The notes under the pieces: generated by a model | The model's database searches: none | The model's input: only the letters and a program-made list of their open reading frames with translations | Told to the model about the DNA's origin: nothing | Translations under genes and position numbers: made by a program | NCBI GenBank assembly: GCA_943371235.1 | Contig: CALRTZ010000073.1 | Coordinates: 1-8,445 of the forward strand | Reading direction: 5' to 3' | DNA from: CAJBVG01 sp943371235 | GTDB lineage: Bacteria; Bacteroidota; Bacteroidia; Sphingobacteriales; Sphingobacteriaceae | DNA length: 8,445 bases | In this document: piece after piece, positions 6,401 through 8,445 of the stretch | Layout: the number at the start of each line of letters is the position of its first letter | Numbering within the stretch: position 1 is the first letter of the stretch

Positions 6401-7405
6401 GTACACAAGCCAATTAGCGATACTGTAAATTACTCTTACTTATGGGAATTAGATGCTAATACAGTTTCTACCATTAGAGAACCCTTACATATATATTCAA
6501 GTAATGGACCTAAAATTATTACTCTTTTAGTTACAGATAATGTTACTGGCTGTACCACATTTATAAGAGATACTTTAACCGTTCGTGATCCGATGAATTT
6601 CTTTATAACAGTAGATCCAAATTGTGCAGGTGAAATAACTACTTTCAGAAGAGAAGTAATTGCGCCTACTACAGAATCGGATGTAGAATGGGAATGGACG
6701 GTGGATGAGTTCCCGAATGTTATACCTAATAATACAATTACTTATACCGGTGGAAATGTTTTCCAAGTATTATTACCACCAAGTGATGGTAAGTTCAGAG
6801 TTACCTTAAAAATGAAAGATGGGTTAACTGGATGTTTTACTACAAAAGATACAGTGTTAAAAGTATTTAACCAACCAGATATTGACTTTGACGTTGACTC
6901 CTTGAATTGTGCTGGTAACGTAACTCAATTTATTTCAAGAGTAATTGGAAACAGTGGCCCTTACTTATACAGTTGGGTAGGTGAAGACAATTTTATCGAT
7001 ACTATCCCAAATCCTACACATGCTTACCCAGAAGATGGTGATGAATATTACTTAGTTAGTTTATCTGTTACTAACAACGCAGGTTGTGTGGTTACTAAAA
7101 CTAAAAATGTAAGGGTATGTAGTGATGATAGAACCTTTGTACAAGTACCACAAGTATTCTCTCCAGGTAGAGAGAAAAATAATTCGCTTAGCGTAAATTA
7201 TACGAACGTAGATAATTTTGAAATTACGGTTTACAACAGATGGGGAATTGAAGTATTTAAATCTACAGACCCAGATTTTGTTTGGGATGGAAAAGATTTA
7301 AGTGGCGAATATTTATTAACAGGAACCTATGTATATATAATAAAAGCAAATGGTTCGGGTAAACGTAATTATTTAAATAAAGGCACAATTGCAGTTTTAA
7401 GATAA
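3452..7405 (+). CDS. Giant multidomain surface protein with type B T9SS (gliding-motility-type) sorting domain
   Basis: Complete, 1317 residues. Residues 1-25 are a signal peptide (MKKSIIK, hydrophobic core, cleavage LKA|SH). Residues 26-325 form an N-terminal module of a Bacteroidota surface family: SHLAGGE start, FYRDC at 52-56, CCRN at 156-159, NSPEF at 201-205, an acidic D-x-D-x-D loop at 228-232 and the AFKVSAY strand at 300-306. Residues about 340-506 are a beta segment ending in the family-typical CRVPGKTIRTF. Residues 513-600 and 601-690 resemble fibronectin III domains (W532 and W614, then EIYR/VVYR strands). Residues 693-1223 are six PKD/Ig-like repeats, each Cys, Trp 22-24 residues on, then a D/N..GC. 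Residues 1231-1317 are the type B sorting domain (NRWG 1262-1265, WDG 1278-1280, GTYVYII 1291-1297, terminal R), as in SprB-like gliding proteins. Its usual FTPNGDG signature is altered. It is expected to be exported by Sec and then T9SS to the surface; adhesion or motility is inference. Confidence 0.95.
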   Translation: MKKSIIKALFITITTILLGIPQLKASHLAGGEITWKCVTEGGKSKYVFRMVFYRDCTGIPGPTTTQTIQVDNLNGVLNQGLNTGRITAGGDINVKFIYQRDISPSCSFGTSNPLDCAAPDNGAIEKYFYESDPIDFTGVLPPTDPNTPFVFSWNTCCRNGGIVNIKNGNSSGESMYLLAKMYPYYPNGSTTAAPVNECFDNSPEFTEPPAAILYTTGLDFVFNNNANDMDLDNLYYDFADPVVNLGETLNGTWDPSTWWTNYPYYNSTNPFGLLPSQYSFNNLTGEFSFKPLQAGSFVTAFKVSAYKCDQKVAEIFRDFQSKVLIPDENQNTNRFPTVKPPFQKTDGTPTIEYSVIAGKDLLVPIVVRDSTAGGLGISPQNLELSLNGIAMGLANADTLIGCPFPPCAVLTRNKNNYTYSPFNPAPVIIQNIPGEVFGYGYELGASYSDLTEDTVWMYWPTSCSNLNKKDNCNGLESSRYNFVVTAKDNFCRVPGKTIRTFSINVLPPDFYLSPPIRCITYDQVTRQVTMDWGVAPGDTNTFVRYEIYRNNTLLLSTTNRKIYTYVDFSPGASPDSSYYVRSINLCGVEDEVSPVKPIKLEATFFRSNQARLVWNPIRTPKLSTSPSYVVYRSQTENPYNWVAVTDADGDNTNESAIDNFDLCSDTTYYRVEIYDSLGCTSYSTIDTIFHALLFADVHADTVCMNTPTRFILDNLSGGLPPYNTVRWVGDEGFSAGNEDTVFYTYPSYGMKYYTFTVIDSKGCRFDVSDSVYVRQLPEFVLLKDSACPGAIINFGIQLNTTIPIDSVFWQGDWDPIQNKYLFIKSGPYFDPFYSQPKWIFSGTNGGVGSFPVSLTLKDMFGCTSTVTDTVRTGEPRIDITSDPSLCYDTKRDSIKIIPRYLTKPYNTVQWIDNNTGQVIYQANDGKDAMPLSVVAGRRYINLKVVIEDAKGCKGEAFQNFTLSPWLDFKPDSLCIGDVANLTIVHKPISDTVNYSYLWELDANTVSTIREPLHIYSSNGPKIITLLVTDNVTGCTTFIRDTLTVRDPMNFFITVDPNCAGEITTFRREVIAPTTESDVEWEWTVDEFPNVIPNNTITYTGGNVFQVLLPPSDGKFRVTLKMKDGLTGCFTTKDTVLKVFNQPDIDFDVDSLNCAGNVTQFISRVIGNSGPYLYSWVGEDNFIDTIPNPTHAYPEDGDEYYLVSLSVTNNAGCVVTKTKNVRVCSDDRTFVQVPQVFSPGREKNNSLSVNYTNVDNFEITVYNRWGIEVFKSTDPDFVWDGKDLSGEYLLTGTYVYIIKANGSGKRNYLNKGTIAVLR

Positions 7406-7462
7406 CAATATTTCAAATGGCATAATTATTGGCTATTTCAACTGAATGTAAAAAACACAACA
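7406..7462 (+). other. Short gap between tandem paralogues, likely co-transcribed
   Basis: The 57 bases between the two surface protein genes contain no TAnnTTTG element. They hold one weak 7-bp hairpin (7415-7421 with 7432-7438, including a G.T pair, 10-base loop) that has no T-run after it. This fits an operon with the upstream gene better than separate transcription, but a weak internal promoter or attenuator cannot be excluded. Confidence 0.45.
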
Positions 7463-8445
7463 ATGAAATCAATTAAATACTTAATCATTCTATTTATTTT
7501 AACGCTAAGTACTCAATCTTTTGCATCTCACTTTATCGGATACGATTTATGTTTGATTAATATAAAAGATGGTTCGGGAAATCCAACAGATACTTATAAA
7601 TGGAGATTGCGATTTTATAGAGATGTAACTGGTGCAGGAATTCCTACATCATTCAATTTTACAATCTACAAGAATAACGACCATGCGAGTGCTGGTAATT
7701 TTACTGTGAATAAAATTAATCCTCAAACAATTTTATCGTACCCTCCAGAAGAATGCCCACCTGCACAAGCTCAGCTTCGTGTAGAGTTAGGTATTTATGA
7801 AAGTGGTGTTGTTAACTACTCAGCATTAAACAATGTTACTGGTTATTACATTACGGGTAGTTTATGTTGTAGAAATACAGGTATCATAAACGTTCAAGGA
7901 GAATCTTCGGGTTACTCGGGATTAATGACGATGGACTTTCCTCGATTAAATGCAGGTACCTCGACAAGATATAATTCATCTCCAGAATTCAGAAAAAATC
8001 CATTGGCTTTCTTTTGTGTTGGAAAGCCTTATACTTTAAATTGGGACATCACAGATCCTGATGGCGATTCGTTGGTATATTCATTAGCTCAACCATTAGA
8101 CGGTGGTCCGACTAAGCCAGCATTCGCACCAATTCCTTATGCTGCTGGTTACAATTTATATTACAATATTTTAGACGGTGTTCCAGATTTAACAATCAAC
8201 TCAAGAACAGGTATTATCAATTTTATTCCAACCAGAACAGGTAAATATTTGGTTGCGTTTAAAGTAGAAGAATATCGAAAAATTGCAAACGTATGGACTA
8301 AAATTGGGGAGATACGAAGAGAGTACCAATTAGAAACCGTACTCTGCCCCGAGGCTCCACCGGTAACAGAAGATAATAACAATCAGAAAAAAGTAATTGT
8401 TGATACGATTAATTTCCCAGACGATTATACCATAACGTTTACATC
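7463..8445 (+). CDS. Paralogous secreted surface protein, N-terminal 327 residues (3' end outside window)
   Basis: I translated 327 codons plus two bases from the ATG at 7463 with no stop, so the gene runs past the right edge. Residues 1-21 are a signal peptide with cleavage SFA|SH. Residues 22-295 form the same N-terminal module as in the upstream gene: SHFIG, FYRD at 51-54, a CPP segment at 98-100, CCRN at 135-138, NSSPEF at 171-176, C185, the loop DPDGDSL at 198-204, TG...F.P at 249-256 and AFKVEEY at 265-271. Where the upstream protein has DMDLDNL, this one keeps the D-x-D-G-D form common in calcium-binding beta domains. Residues after 300 (N/K-rich, then VDTINFP) begin a new domain. By analogy the missing part may hold PKD-like repeats and a sorting domain, but that is not seen. 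The start has an A-rich leader (AAAAAACACAACA) without Shine-Dalgarno. Confidence 0.9.
   Translation, partial: MKSIKYLIILFILTLSTQSFASHFIGYDLCLINIKDGSGNPTDTYKWRLRFYRDVTGAGIPTSFNFTIYKNNDHASAGNFTVNKINPQTILSYPPEECPPAQAQLRVELGIYESGVVNYSALNNVTGYYITGSLCCRNTGIINVQGESSGYSGLMTMDFPRLNAGTSTRYNSSPEFRKNPLAFFCVGKPYTLNWDITDPDGDSLVYSLAQPLDGGPTKPAFAPIPYAAGYNLYYNILDGVPDLTINSRTGIINFIPTRTGKYLVAFKVEEYRKIANVWTKIGEIRREYQLETVLCPEAPPVTEDNNNQKKVIVDTINFPDDYTITFT

Noticed and set aside
4765..6766. Minus-strand open frames at 4765-4962, 6211-6408 and 6575-6766
   Set aside because: All lie antisense within the complete 1317-residue protein, whose domain pattern is continuous across them; they are chance frames.
5528..7120. 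DNA-level tandem repeat or recombination hotspot in the PKD-like array
   Set aside because: The repetition is at the protein level only; the units differ in length (84-99 residues) and share little nucleotide identity.
7415..7438. Terminator between the two tandem genes
   Set aside because: The stem is only 7 bp with a G.T pair and a 10-base loop, and no T-run follows.
8161..8382. Minus-strand open frame of 73 codons
   Set aside because: It is antisense to the second paralogue, where the plus-strand frame matches the family module.

Overview
The window comes from an AT-rich member of the Bacteroidota. The evidence is the -7 element TAnnTTTG (with TTTG near -33) in front of the tRNA genes, start codons with A-rich leaders and no Shine-Dalgarno sequence, tRNA genes without an encoded CCA, and above all a large exported protein ending in a gliding-motility-type (type B) sorting domain of the type IX secretion system (T9SS). 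The genus cannot be named from sequence reading alone.

Layout. Positions 1-2209 (minus strand) hold most of a secreted, beta-rich surface protein of at least 736 residues; its C-terminus lies beyond the left edge. Positions 2210-2688 are a gene-free, very AT-rich stretch with an orphan terminator-like hairpin and the terminator of the next tRNA. Positions 2689-2946 carry tRNA-Pro(UGG) and tRNA-Ser(GCU) on the minus strand, each with its own Bacteroidota-type promoter element. Positions 3115-3188 carry tRNA-Arg(UCU) on the plus strand, with a promoter and a strong intrinsic terminator. Positions 3452-7405 encode a complete 1317-residue mosaic surface protein: signal peptide, N-terminal module with the CCRN motif, a middle beta segment, two fibronectin III-like segments, six Cys-Trp-Cys PKD/Ig-like domains and a type B sorting domain. 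After only 57 bases comes a second gene (7463 to the right edge, incomplete) whose first 295 residues are a diverged copy of the same N-terminal module.

How they work together. All three proteins carry signal peptides and look built for the cell surface or the surroundings. The two plus-strand genes form a tandem paralogous pair, probably co-transcribed, since no convincing promoter or terminator lies between them. No enzyme, transposase, CRISPR, phage or defence gene is visible. The most notable features are the regular Cys-Trp-Cys architecture of the large protein, its altered sorting-domain signature, the tandem duplication of the N-terminal module, and an inverted repeat overlying the tRNA-Pro promoter. 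Nothing here clearly amounts to a new biological system.
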